A DNA stretch of 38,617 nt. Origin: an archaeon. Lineage in GTDB: Archaea; Thermoproteota; Nitrososphaeria; Nitrososphaerales; CADDZS01. Below the pieces are notes generated by a model, which made no database searches, was not told the origin of the DNA, and worked only from the letters and a program-made list of their open reading frames with translations. Each line of letters opens with the position of its first letter. Positions within the stretch are counted from its first letter, which is position 1. The stretch spans positions 1 through 38,617 of the forward strand of contig JARCRS010000071.1 of assembly GCA_029850555.1 (NCBI GenBank). Direction: 5' to 3'. The translations under genes were made by a program, and so were the position numbers. Shown here piece after piece: positions 15,111 to 23,342 of this stretch.

Positions 15111-15501
15111 CTTCCCGGAGAATATTCCTCGCATTTTCGAAACTGAGACGTTTAATGGCTTGATCGAACCTAAGCCATTCATAACCTGAATGCTCATGAG
15201 AGATTTTGACCTTATCCGAATCTGCCCTTGCTAGAAAGAAGATCACTTGCTTGTGAGATAGACCGTCCGCCCTGCGATAATGGTAATCGATCCTCTTTCT
15301 GAAATTTGGAATAAAGGAGTCAACTTTCAATCCCGTCTCCTCCATTATCTCGCGCCTTGCGGCTTCTTCCTCAGATTCGCCTCTTTCTACACCACCCTTG
15401 GGAAAGTCCCAATGTCCCGCTGGGTAGTGAAGTGCGAGGTAAAGCCGCTCGCCATTTTTTTCCGAGAAGACTAAAGCTCCCGCAGATAGCTCTTCAATCA
15501 T
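15064..15501 (-). CDS. Nudix hydrolase (diadenosine tetraphosphatase-like)
   Basis: The protein has 145 residues. The Nudix box GGVERGESEEEAARREIMEETGL is complete with all catalytic glutamates (about residues 35-57). The front strands ELSAGALVFSE and HWDFPKG, and the later motif HSGYEWLRFDQAIKRL, resemble Ap4A hydrolases of the MutT/asymmetrical diadenosine tetraphosphatase group. The product would cleave nucleoside diphosphates linked to another group, such as Ap4A or damaged nucleotides. The last 15 codons overlap the end of pyrF on the other strand. ATG 15501 is a good start. Confidence 0.88.
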   Translation of the reverse strand: MIEELSAGALVFSEKNGERLYLALHYPAGHWDFPKGGVERGESEEEAARREIMEETGLKVDSFIPNFRKRIDYHYRRADGLSHKQVIFFLARADSDKVKISHEHSGYEWLRFDQAIKRLSFENARNILREANEFLSKRAKNETVG

Positions 15502-15610
15502 CGATCTTTATCCCTGCCGTAAATTTTTGCGACAAAGTGCAGTAGTGTAGGAGTTGTCGAAACCCTTGCTCGATATAAAAACAGTTGCAATGTTAGCTAT
15601 GCTCGCTAAA

Positions 15611-15647
15611 TGTTTAAACTCTCAAAATTAGGGGATGGATTCCATCC
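15611..15647 (+). promoter_or_regulatory. ino1 promoter with a 15-bp palindrome
   Basis: A TATA-like TGTTTAAACT (15611-15620) is followed at 15633-15647 by GGATGGATTCCATCC, a perfect inverted repeat of six bases with a 3-base centre. The palindrome lies about 24 bases after the TATA centre, where transcription would begin, and about 28 bases before the ATG at 15675. That is a normal place for a repressor site. No second copy was noticed in the window. The regulator is unknown; the convergent TrmB-family protein is a candidate only by proximity. Confidence 0.5.
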
Positions 15648-15674
15648 GCCAAGGGTTATGGGAAAAGATTAGTC

Positions 15675-16748
15675 ATGGCTAAGGTGAAAATCGCTATCGC
15701 TGGTGTTGGAAATTGTGCTTCCGCACTTTTGCAAGGTATCACATATTACAAGATCCACGGAGCGCCAGAGGAAATCGTCGGTGTAACGCAGTATAACATC
15801 AAAGGAATGACTCCGTCAGACATCGAAATAGTTACTGCCTTTGACGTAAATCGAGATAAAGTTGGGAAAGACCTGTCCGAAGCAATATTCGCAAAGCCAA
15901 ACAATACGATAAAGATAACTGACGTTGAAAAGACGGGTGTGAAAGTTCAGCGGGGCCCCGTACTTGACGGAATCGGCAAGTACCTCAAACCTGTTGTCAA
16001 GCTTTCTAATGAGCCAGAAGTTCCATCAGTAGCTCAGGCGATAAGAGACTCTGGAGCTGAGCTGTTGGTTAATTATCTTCCTGTCGGAAGCACTAATGCG
16101 GTTCAACTCTATGCCCACGAGGCAATCAAGGCGGGGGTTGGCTTTGTGAATGCAATGCCGGTGTTTATCGCCTCAGATCCAAACTGGCAAAAGAGATTTA
16201 GTGATGCTGGACTAGCAACAGCAGGGGACGATGTAATGAGCCAATTAGGCGCAACGGTCCTCCATAAAACGATAGTCAAACTTTGTGTGGATAGAGGAGT
16301 AAAAGTTGACGAGACCTACCAACTGAATATTGGAGGAGATACTGACTTTCTGAACATGCTTGAGGAATCAAGACTTGTAGACAAGAGAATAAGCAAAACA
16401 AGCGCTGTGCGTGCCATGTCCTCCTACGAGATTCCAACAAGGATCGGACCTAGCGACTACGTTCCATTTCTTGATAATGACAAGATTTGCTATGTGTGGC
16501 TAAAAGGAAGGTACTTTGGAAATATTCCATTAACAATGGATTTGAAGCTACACGTCGTAGACGCATATGACAGCGCCGGTGTCATGGTTGATGCGATTCG
16601 AGGAACAAAGATCGGCATCGATCGAGGCGTCAAAGGTCAACTAGAAAGCATTTCAGCCTTCTGTTTCAAACATCCACCAATTCAGATGCCCTACAACGAA
16701 GCAAAACAGGCTTTCATAGATTTTGTCGAAGGAAAACGAGATCGCTAA
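15675..16748 (+). CDS. ino1: myo-Inositol-1-phosphate synthase
   Basis: The protein has 357 residues. It converts glucose-6-phosphate to L-myo-inositol-1-phosphate with NAD, feeding inositol lipids or compatible solutes. The Rossmann motif GVGNCASALLQG is at residues 10-21. NYLPVGSTNA, FVNAMPVFIAS, ATAGDDVMSQLGATVLHKTI and LNIGGDTDFLNM are the conserved active-site blocks, and PTRIGPSDYVPFLDNDKICYV follows. The length fits the short archaeal/actinobacterial class (about 360) rather than the eukaryotic class (over 500). ATG 15675 directly precedes the first strand. The last four bases overlap the convergent regulator gene. Confidence 0.95.
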   Translation: MAKVKIAIAGVGNCASALLQGITYYKIHGAPEEIVGVTQYNIKGMTPSDIEIVTAFDVNRDKVGKDLSEAIFAKPNNTIKITDVEKTGVKVQRGPVLDGIGKYLKPVVKLSNEPEVPSVAQAIRDSGAELLVNYLPVGSTNAVQLYAHEAIKAGVGFVNAMPVFIASDPNWQKRFSDAGLATAGDDVMSQLGATVLHKTIVKLCVDRGVKVDETYQLNIGGDTDFLNMLEESRLVDKRISKTSAVRAMSSYEIPTRIGPSDYVPFLDNDKICYVWLKGRYFGNIPLTMDLKLHVVDAYDSAGVMVDAIRGTKIGIDRGVKGQLESISAFCFKHPPIQMPYNEAKQAFIDFVEGKRDR

Positions 16749-17596
16749 GCTCGAGTAGCCGGCGTTTGCTCAGTTTTCATCTCTGAGAAGGGTACAGCTT
16801 CCGCCCAGAGGAAGTCAAAGTAACTCCTCGCAAAAGAAGCAAGACCTGCATGGTCTGACCAGATCGCTAGAGCACTGCCGCTGGGGTCGGCAACACCTTC
16901 TTTTCCGCCGCCCAGAAAAAGTATCACTTCTCTCGCGTCGCTGATTACTCCGCCGCCGAACATATTCTCCTTCAGCCGCAGTTGCGAAAGTGAGGCAAGT
17001 TTCTGAAGGGAATCCTTGTTTACTTGACCACTCAAGAGCATTCTAACAGAGACGCCCGAGTTTCTGACCTCAGTTAGCGCGGGGATCACTAGTTCAATGA
17101 CTTCGTTCAGCGCGGTAGGAACGACAACAAGTATCTCCCTTTTGCATCGATCTATCGTTTCCTGAACCTTTGCAAGAATGTTATACTCTCCTCTAACAAT
17201 CCAAATTTCCGGCCTTTCTTGGCTTTCCTTTCTCGAATATCGCGGCATTAATTCATGAAGAAGATATTCTTCATTTGACTTCAGCTCCCTTTCTAAGCGG
17301 ATTCTGACCGCCTGCAGCGCGGTGGAAGGACTCTTTGGATAGTATTTTGCAGGCCTTGTGGATTGTTGCGATTCAACCCAGCCCTTCTTTTCCAAGTTTG
17401 CTAGAACTTCGTAGATTTTTGAAACAGGCACTTCTGCAATTCGACTAGCATCGCTAGCTTGGCTGTCCGGATTGTCAAGAAGGGCAAGGTAAACTTTGAT
17501 TTCATAATCGGTTAGACCAAGATCCTGCAGTACACGACGGGTCTTGTCGCTAGATTCATTGTAAGAATTTTCAGAGGATGCGGCCCGTCGTGCCAA
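16745..17596 (-). CDS. TrmB-family transcriptional regulator
   Basis: The protein has 283 residues. The N-terminal winged helix (about 22-90: LGLTDYEIKVYLALLDNPDS, SRIAEVPVSKIYEVLANLEKKGWV) is the classic TrmB DNA-binding domain. A coiled linker (ALQAVRIRLERELKSNEEYL) leads to a C-terminal effector-like domain with EILVVVPTALNEVIEL, GVSVRMLLSG, EVILFLGGGKEG and SYFDFLWAEAVPF. In archaea TrmB-family proteins control sugar transport and central metabolism; the ligand here is unknown. Convergent with ino1, overlapping by four bases, so control of ino1 is possible but unproven. The gene has a short promoter region of 88 bases after the surface-protein stop. Confidence 0.88.
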   Translation of the reverse strand: MARRAASSENSYNESSDKTRRVLQDLGLTDYEIKVYLALLDNPDSQASDASRIAEVPVSKIYEVLANLEKKGWVESQQSTRPAKYYPKSPSTALQAVRIRLERELKSNEEYLLHELMPRYSRKESQERPEIWIVRGEYNILAKVQETIDRCKREILVVVPTALNEVIELVIPALTEVRNSGVSVRMLLSGQVNKDSLQKLASLSQLRLKENMFGGGVISDAREVILFLGGGKEGVADPSGSALAIWSDHAGLASFARSYFDFLWAEAVPFSEMKTEQTPATRA

Positions 17597-17684
17597 ATAA
17601 GAGTGTCTTCTCTAAAGTTCTCGGTTCGACGTTCGTGCTATTTCAACGTGTTTACGTAGACAAAGGAAATTCAAGAGCACTACG

Positions 17685-20366
17685 CTAGGAGGTCTTACGA
17701 ACCAGTCGCCTAACATAGACCACTGTTCCGAGGACGATCAAGAGTGCGATGAAAATGGGAATCGCGTATCTCGTCAGAAGGTCATCAACAACGTTCAGCA
17801 AGAGCGGAGTTGTCACTCCTTTGAGGGTTTTACTTTGATATTGGAAAGTCAGATTGCCTCCGGGGATCGTGTAACTGAATGGAATGCTGGTTGTAACCTC
17901 GAACCACTTCGTTGTGCTCTGGTTCGGACCTAGGGACGAAATTTGGAAGCTTGGGTTTGGGGATCCGGAGACGAGTTTCAACGTCGGAGGAAGATTAACG
18001 GAATAATCCACATTAGAGACAGTTGCATTCGAAGGATTAACGACAGTAATTGAGATGTTAATGTTGTGATTTTCTTCGATCTTAGGACCTAACGCGGTCA
18101 TGGATTCGAATAGGTTCTGGTAAATTACAATTTTAAACACGTTTGAGAAAGCAGTCTGATTAGTGCCTGCAAATACGAAAGCCGCGGCGGATGTGGACGT
18201 GTTGTACACTCCGGGCGCACCGGTCATGTTTACGTTGAGCGTAGTGTTAACGCTCTGTCCTTGGGTCAACGTAGGAGTGTAACCCTTTGACGAATTAAGA
18301 TAACTGAGAAATGTATCAGTAGAATTAGCGAAAGTCACATCGAAAATTGGGAGCGTACCATTATTCGTAACACCTAGACGCTCCGAAACCGTGGTACCTT
18401 GGAATCCAGCGCTTGGAACAATCGATTTCGAGGCGCTAACCCCAAGAGGAAGTCCTGCGCCTTGGCTATAATGCACAATGGTGACTCCATTCCAGCTACT
18501 GGAAACGTTAGCTGGCAAGAATACATAGTTCTCGCTGGGGCTAGTTATCTTGACACTGTAAGTATAGTTCACGCTAGCGCTTGCTGAGAGATTTGCAACA
18601 TTCGCCGTGACTAAGCCGTTAGAATAACTTACAGTTCTGTTTCCGACGCTTGAACTAAAGTTTATCCCACTTGGAATAGGATCTACAATGGTCACATTCG
18701 TTAGAGAACTTAATCCTCCGTTCGATAATGTTAGAGTCACATTGGCAGAAGTCTTGTCTTTAGATACCTCTATGCGTTTGGAAAGAGTAGTAGAAGGAGA
18801 GCCTGGGTTCCCGAGACTATAAATCGCGTTAATCTGATTTGTTCTCTCTATATGCGAGCCGATTCCATCTGACCAAGAAACATTGTAAGAAATTGTGGCA
18901 TTCGTATTAGTCACCGAAGATGAGCTTGAAGTTACAGTGAAGTTCACTGTACTTCCAGAAGCAAGGGTGACCGGTGAGTTGCCTGCCACTGTCACGCCTG
19001 TGGCTCCTCCTGGACCATAGTTTTTGACAAAAACAAAAAGTGTCAGTGGTTGACCTGCTGAAATCGTCGTAGTCCCAGGACTAACGTTTTCCCAAGATTC
19101 AAGAGCTGCACCCGTGGAACCTACAAACATTGTCTCGTTGTTCAAGAAGAGAGAAGCGGTAATCGTAAGGTTCGCAGCTTTAAACTTGTAACTTATACGA
19201 GTTGCAGAGATTGCATAAGCTCCTGTAGTAGTCGGAGCGACATAGTAAATCGTAGTGTTTGACTGACCTGAGGAGAGAGTGTAATTCGCAGAGCTGCTTC
19301 CTCTTACAGATAAAGATGACCCATAGGCAGTATACCAATTGTCCGTAAGGGAGACGTTTGCAGAAGGACTGCCAGAAGGACTTATGTCTTTGACAGTTAT
19401 CGCGATAGTTGCATTAGTACCAACAGCAGGATCTAGCGGACTGACTTGTCGATATGCAACGATCGTCGGAAAGGAAAAGTCAAGCGACGCAGAGATGTTC
19501 GGCACAGTGCCGTTGCCCGTACTGGATTTTGATACAGTTATAACTGAAGAAAAGTTCGCCGGAAAATTAGTGGGTGTCACGCTTGAGTTCGTGACGAATC
19601 CGCCTAAGACATGTATTTGGACGTTCGAGCTTGTGGCTGAAGTAGAATAGTTCAGGCCGCTCACGCCAAGTTGAGTGTAGAGTGAAAAGCTAGACGAACT
19701 TGAGAGAGGGTTAATTGCGCCATAAGAGATCGAATAAGAGCCTCCAGAGTATGACACTTGAAAAAATATGAGATTCTGGGACTCAAAACTTTGCTCACTT
19801 GTCATATTGGCGAAACCGCCCGCACTATGTGGCAGAAGATTCCAGAAGAAAATGTGCATCTCTGTGGCGAAATTCATAGGGGAAATGAATGTGTAGGTCC
19901 CGGCCGTCGAATTGCTAGTGTAGGGGACATACGTCAATGCAAATTTTTGACTAAGCGAATTTGCGAGAGAAGCAGCGTCGATCTGGCTCGTAGTGTCAAC
20001 TTCGAGCAGACTAGCGTTCGGCATCGGTTCGTCATGGCCCAGATAGCCGAAGCCGTATTTCGTAAAGACCTCAAACTGCGAATTCCAAGTATTGTAATGA
20101 GTTAGCGAAACAGTGAAAGATGTTACGCTCGAAGGAATGCTCGTGCTGAGGTTGATGTTCCCGCCTGAAAGATCTGCCTTCCATAGAGCCTGCGCTGAGG
20201 TCAAGTAAAGAGCAAGATTTTCCGAATATGGTCCTGAAGCAAAGGATGAAGACGAAAGGGCTTTCGAGTTACTAAAATTTGAAAAAACACCGGATTCATA
20301 GACCAATGGCACAGCTAGCAAAAACAAAATAGCAATCGCTAGTATAGGAATGCCCTTAGTTCGCAA
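17685..20366 (-). CDS. Large surface protein with DUF11/CARDB-like beta domains
   Basis: The protein has 893 residues. A signal helix (PILAIAILFLLAVPLVYES) at the N-terminus and one membrane helix (YAIPIFIALLIVLGTVVYV) just before the basic C-terminus give a type-I exported protein, with the bulk outside. The exterior is Ser/Thr/Asn-rich with many N-x-S/T sequons. From about residue 300 there are repeated Ig-like beta domains: one with NVSLTDNWYTAYG, one with GATGVTVAGNSPV, a clear DUF11 unit (LTNVTIVDPIPSGINFS) and another (VTNNGTLPIFDVTFANS). It is probably a cell-envelope or S-layer-associated glycoprotein. It stands alone in a divergence-free minus-strand run; the 97-base upstream gap would hold its promoter. 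Confidence 0.78.
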   Translation of the reverse strand: MRTKGIPILAIAILFLLAVPLVYESGVFSNFSNSKALSSSSFASGPYSENLALYLTSAQALWKADLSGGNINLSTSIPSSVTSFTVSLTHYNTWNSQFEVFTKYGFGYLGHDEPMPNASLLEVDTTSQIDAASLANSLSQKFALTYVPYTSNSTAGTYTFISPMNFATEMHIFFWNLLPHSAGGFANMTSEQSFESQNLIFFQVSYSGGSYSISYGAINPLSSSSSFSLYTQLGVSGLNYSTSATSSNVQIHVLGGFVTNSSVTPTNFPANFSSVITVSKSSTGNGTVPNISASLDFSFPTIVAYRQVSPLDPAVGTNATIAITVKDISPSGSPSANVSLTDNWYTAYGSSLSVRGSSSANYTLSSGQSNTTIYYVAPTTTGAYAISATRISYKFKAANLTITASLFLNNETMFVGSTGAALESWENVSPGTTTISAGQPLTLFVFVKNYGPGGATGVTVAGNSPVTLASGSTVNFTVTSSSSSVTNTNATISYNVSWSDGIGSHIERTNQINAIYSLGNPGSPSTTLSKRIEVSKDKTSANVTLTLSNGGLSSLTNVTIVDPIPSGINFSSSVGNRTVSYSNGLVTANVANLSASASVNYTYSVKITSPSENYVFLPANVSSSWNGVTIVHYSQGAGLPLGVSASKSIVPSAGFQGTTVSERLGVTNNGTLPIFDVTFANSTDTFLSYLNSSKGYTPTLTQGQSVNTTLNVNMTGAPGVYNTSTSAAAFVFAGTNQTAFSNVFKIVIYQNLFESMTALGPKIEENHNINISITVVNPSNATVSNVDYSVNLPPTLKLVSGSPNPSFQISSLGPNQSTTKWFEVTTSIPFSYTIPGGNLTFQYQSKTLKGVTTPLLLNVVDDLLTRYAIPIFIALLIVLGTVVYVRRLVRKTS

Positions 20367-20463
20367 TTGACGTATTCGTCAAAGAGGATTTGAAAAGCGG
20401 TTATAAACTTTCTAACGTCTTAATTTCATTTCAAAATCGATCAATGTGTTTTGTTTGGGCAAG

Positions 20464-21531
20464 CTAAGATTGCTTTCTCTTTGAGAAGGAGGAGTTCACT
20501 TCTTCTGGTGGATCATCAACTCCTTTTTCATTCAACACGAAAAGAACCTCTCTTTCCGCATGATAAGGGCTATCAACCATGCGTGCAACTCTATTTTTCC
20601 CAGTTTTTCTAATATAGACGCGGTACGTGCTCGTGTGCGCGACGACATGCCCTCCCGTTGCTTTAGTTGGATCGCCAAAGAAAGTGTCTGGAGAAGCTTG
20701 AACCTGATTTGTTGCCACTACTGCGACGTTATAGATCTCTGCCGCCCTAACGAGAGCATGCATAAATTTGTTCAGCCGTTGTTGCCGCTCCGACAATGTT
20801 CCTCGACCCAAAAACTCTGCTCGATAATGTGCCACGGCACTATCCACTATCACAAGTCTTACACCGTGATCGCGGACTTGCTTTCCAAGCTCGCTCAATA
20901 TGAGCTCCTGGTGAGCTGAATTGTAAGCTTTCGCAACTATTATCCCATCTAGTATCGCATCTGGATCGCATTCGCGAGCTTCTGCGATTCCCACGATTCT
21001 CTCTGGGCGGAACGTATTTTCAGTGTCAATGTAGACGACCTTTCCATGCAGCCCCCCAAGTTCCTTGGGTTGCTGAACCATTACGCAAAGTGTGTGACAG
21101 ATCTGAGTCTTGCCAGATCCAAATTCGCCGTAAAATTCCGTAACGGCCTGGCTTTCAATGCCACCAGATAGCAGATCGTCAAGGTTCTTAGACCCAGTAC
21201 TGATCCGCTCGATCGCCATCCGTCGTTTGTAAATCTCGGTCGCGGAGACAAAGTTCTCTCCTAGGTACTTAAGTTCCACTAGTTTCTCTCGAGCTTTTTC
21301 GCATATCTCTGCGGCTCTTTGAAGGTCGGAGCCAACTGCGTCAGCTATTTCATTTGGAGACTTCGAAGCTAAATCCATAACGGTTACAATGCCTGCGGTG
21401 TTAAGTTTCGTTTTCATGACGGGCCCAATTCCCTCTAGCTCTTCCACTTCAAGATACATAGCAAGGTTGGGACCTCGAGAAGAAGATCCATCGCTATTAG
21501 GATCTGATCCCGCTACTTCCTTTTTCGACAT
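20464..21531 (-). CDS. radA: DNA repair and recombination protein RadA
   Basis: The archaeal RecA/Rad51 recombinase, which forms filaments on single-stranded DNA for strand exchange. An N-terminal helix-hairpin-helix (EELEGIGPVMKTKLNTAGIVTVMDLA) precedes the ATPase core: Walker A GEFGSGKTQ, the RadA signature VVYIDTENTFRPERI, Walker B VRLVIVDSAVAHYRAEF, ERQQRLNKFMHALVR, and the L2-region VATNQVQASPDTFFGDPTKATGG. I chose the ATG at 21531 (MSKKEVAGSD, 355 residues). The frame is open to 21615, but those 28 residues are basic and unlike RadA. Usual length is about 320-350. The C-terminal tail SFSKRKQS is short. Confidence 0.95.
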   Translation of the reverse strand: MSKKEVAGSDPNSDGSSSRGPNLAMYLEVEELEGIGPVMKTKLNTAGIVTVMDLASKSPNEIADAVGSDLQRAAEICEKAREKLVELKYLGENFVSATEIYKRRMAIERISTGSKNLDDLLSGGIESQAVTEFYGEFGSGKTQICHTLCVMVQQPKELGGLHGKVVYIDTENTFRPERIVGIAEARECDPDAILDGIIVAKAYNSAHQELILSELGKQVRDHGVRLVIVDSAVAHYRAEFLGRGTLSERQQRLNKFMHALVRAAEIYNVAVVATNQVQASPDTFFGDPTKATGGHVVAHTSTYRVYIRKTGKNRVARMVDSPYHAEREVLFVLNEKGVDDPPEEVNSSFSKRKQS

Positions 21532-21604
21532 TAGTTTGAACTGCCTTTCTCTATTCAGATTCTTATTAGTGTTGACCCTTTTCGAGTCAGCCGACGCTTG
21601 GAAT

Positions 21605-21739
21605 CTACCGGACAAGTTCTTGCTGACAGGATACGGTCTGATTCTTTTTGGTTCGAGCGAGGTTTTCAGCCCGTTTCAATAACTTTGAGAATTCTCTTTC
21701 AATGATTTCAGCAAGACTCTCAATCTGGATGTGGCGCAT
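21605..21739 (-). CDS. Possible small ORF, 44 residues
   Basis: Between radA and asnS an ATG at 21739 opens a 44-codon frame ending in TAG 21605-21607. It reads as a helical, charged peptide (MRHIQIESLAEIIEREFSKL followed by LKRAENLARTKK). Sense seems to extend upstream in the same frame (LLLGTGKE) to a stop, without an ATG. A plus-strand frame over the same DNA is longer but has an odd composition. This may be a small gene, a remnant, or chance; I do not recognise it. The remaining 200 bases to 21936 hold nothing clear. Confidence 0.25.
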   Translation of the reverse strand: MRHIQIESLAEIIEREFSKLLKRAENLARTKKNQTVSCQQELVR

Positions 21740-21935
21740 TTCTTTGCCAGTCCCTAGAAGAAGATTGGAACGTCTTGTTCGCTACGGCCATTTTCAACGA
21801 TTCGACTGCGTCTGGCACGCGCTCCTAGTCAAAGCTCTCATTTTCTTTGCTTTTGTTCTCGTTCTCGGAATTCTTGCAATTTATTCTCCGACGGTAGGCA
21901 ATATTCACACGAACTCGCGATATTCTTGATTATGA

Positions 21936-23252
21936 TCAAGGTTTCAGTCTGCTTATAGTTCTAGGAAACAAACTTGTTGCTCTGATGTGCTTCAAGCCGC
22001 ACATCCATCGTGTTACTCTTTCAGCCCCAATTCCAAAGCCTGCATGTTCTGGCATACCATATTTTCTCAAATCCAGATACCAGTCAAAAGATTCAGTTGG
22101 AAGCTCTTGATTCTTGATTCTGTTCATTAGGGTATTATAATCATGAATTCGTTGTCCGCCAGTCGCAATCTCGCCGTACCCCTCAGGAGCTATAAGGTCA
22201 GCGGAGCGAGTCACCTTGTCATTGAAATCCTCGGTCATGTGGTAGAAGGAGCGAGAAGAAAGTGGATACCCAGTAATGAAGAAAGGTACCTCGAATTGTT
22301 TTGAAATCAACCTCTCTGCTTCAGTTGGCAAGTCATCTCCCCATTCGAAATTAAGACCACTCTTGCTCGAAATCTCTCTTGCTTCATCATATGAGATTCT
22401 GGGGAATGGAATTTCTGGAAACTTGAATCTGCGCCCTAAGACTTGAAGCTCTTCGGAGCAATCTTTTAGAACTCGCTCCGCCATTGCTTTGACGAGACCT
22501 TCTTGCAAGCGAATATTATCCTCTTGATTTGCAAAAGCTTGCTCTGCCTCAATCATCCAAAATTCAGTCAAGTGCTTGCTGGTCTTTGATTTCTCTGCTC
22601 TAAAGGCTGGCTGGAAAATGAACACCTTTCCAAAAGCCGCAATAGCTGCCTCTTCATACAGCTGGGCGCTCTGACTGAGATAGGCTTTATGTCCAAAATA
22701 GTCGAGGGCAAAAAGAGTCGACCCTCCTTCTACCGCGTTTTGAACTATTGTAGGAGCCGAAATTAGAGTGAATCCATTCTTCACAAAATAATCAAAGGAA
22801 GCATAGATCACATGAGCTCTTATTCTCAACACCGAAGAAGCTTTTCTTCCTCTGATCGCGAGGTGACGCATGTCATAGAGAAACGAAGAAGAGGCTCGAG
22901 CCGCACTCTTTGTGATTGGCCATTTTTCGGATAGCGCTAATATTGCAAAGTTGCTAACTGAGATCTCTTTGCCGCCAGGAGCTCTCTTGTCCTCTCTCAC
23001 TGTCCCTGTAACGACCACTGCTGTCTCCTTGCTTGCTTTTTCAAACTCATCAAAGGCTTTAGGAGGAACTCGATCTTTTTTGCAAGCAATCTGGATGTAG
23101 CCTGAGCCATCGCGAAGTGTTGCAAACTTGATACCTCCCACAGAGCTCTTAGTTTCTATCCAGCCCATCAGAGCTACCCCTGTCGATTGCGGAGCCATCA
23201 ATGCTTCTTTGATCGTGTGGGTTCGTTGCTTTGGAATTGGTGTAGCAGACAT
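21936..23252 (-). CDS. asnS: Asparaginyl-tRNA synthetase, archaeal type
   Basis: The protein has 438 residues, a class IIb synthetase charging tRNA-Asn with asparagine. An N-terminal OB fold (about 20-110, VALMGWIETKSSVGGIKFAT) binds the anticodon. Then come motif 1 (YFVKNGFTLISAPTIV), motif 2 FRAEKSKTSKHLTEFWMIEAE and motif 3 GFGIGAERVTRWM. EFWMIEAE in motif 2, where AspRS usually has EF-x-x-x-D, supports Asn rather than Asp. A YPLSSRSFYHM block also fits the archaeal AsnRS/AspRS2 clade. An ambiguous Asp/Asn specificity cannot be excluded from sequence. ATG 23252 is followed by the normal length, so the start is firm. Confidence 0.88.
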   Translation of the reverse strand: MSATPIPKQRTHTIKEALMAPQSTGVALMGWIETKSSVGGIKFATLRDGSGYIQIACKKDRVPPKAFDEFEKASKETAVVVTGTVREDKRAPGGKEISVSNFAILALSEKWPITKSAARASSSFLYDMRHLAIRGRKASSVLRIRAHVIYASFDYFVKNGFTLISAPTIVQNAVEGGSTLFALDYFGHKAYLSQSAQLYEEAAIAAFGKVFIFQPAFRAEKSKTSKHLTEFWMIEAEQAFANQEDNIRLQEGLVKAMAERVLKDCSEELQVLGRRFKFPEIPFPRISYDEAREISSKSGLNFEWGDDLPTEAERLISKQFEVPFFITGYPLSSRSFYHMTEDFNDKVTRSADLIAPEGYGEIATGGQRIHDYNTLMNRIKNQELPTESFDWYLDLRKYGMPEHAGFGIGAERVTRWMCGLKHIRATSLFPRTISRLKP

Positions 23253-23342
23253 TTAGTTTTCGCTTTCTTGATTCCTCAGAAATAGTAGTCCTTTGATAGG
23301 CTCGAGAATAACTGAAATCTTCTCATCTTTTTGAATACTTCG

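Noticed and set aside
19339-20105. Plus-strand ORFs opposite the surface protein gene
   Set aside because: Antisense images of a repetitive Ser/Thr-rich coding sequence; no independent domain.
21532-21615. N-terminal extension of RadA to 21615
   Set aside because: 28 basic residues not typical of RadA; ATG 21531 gives the normal beginning before the HhH domain.
21648-21929. 93-residue plus-strand ORF with one hydrophobic helix between radA and asnS
   Set aside because: Arg/Phe-rich composition, no recognisable domain and no promoter; looks like chance. Kept only as a possibility beneath the small minus-strand ORF.
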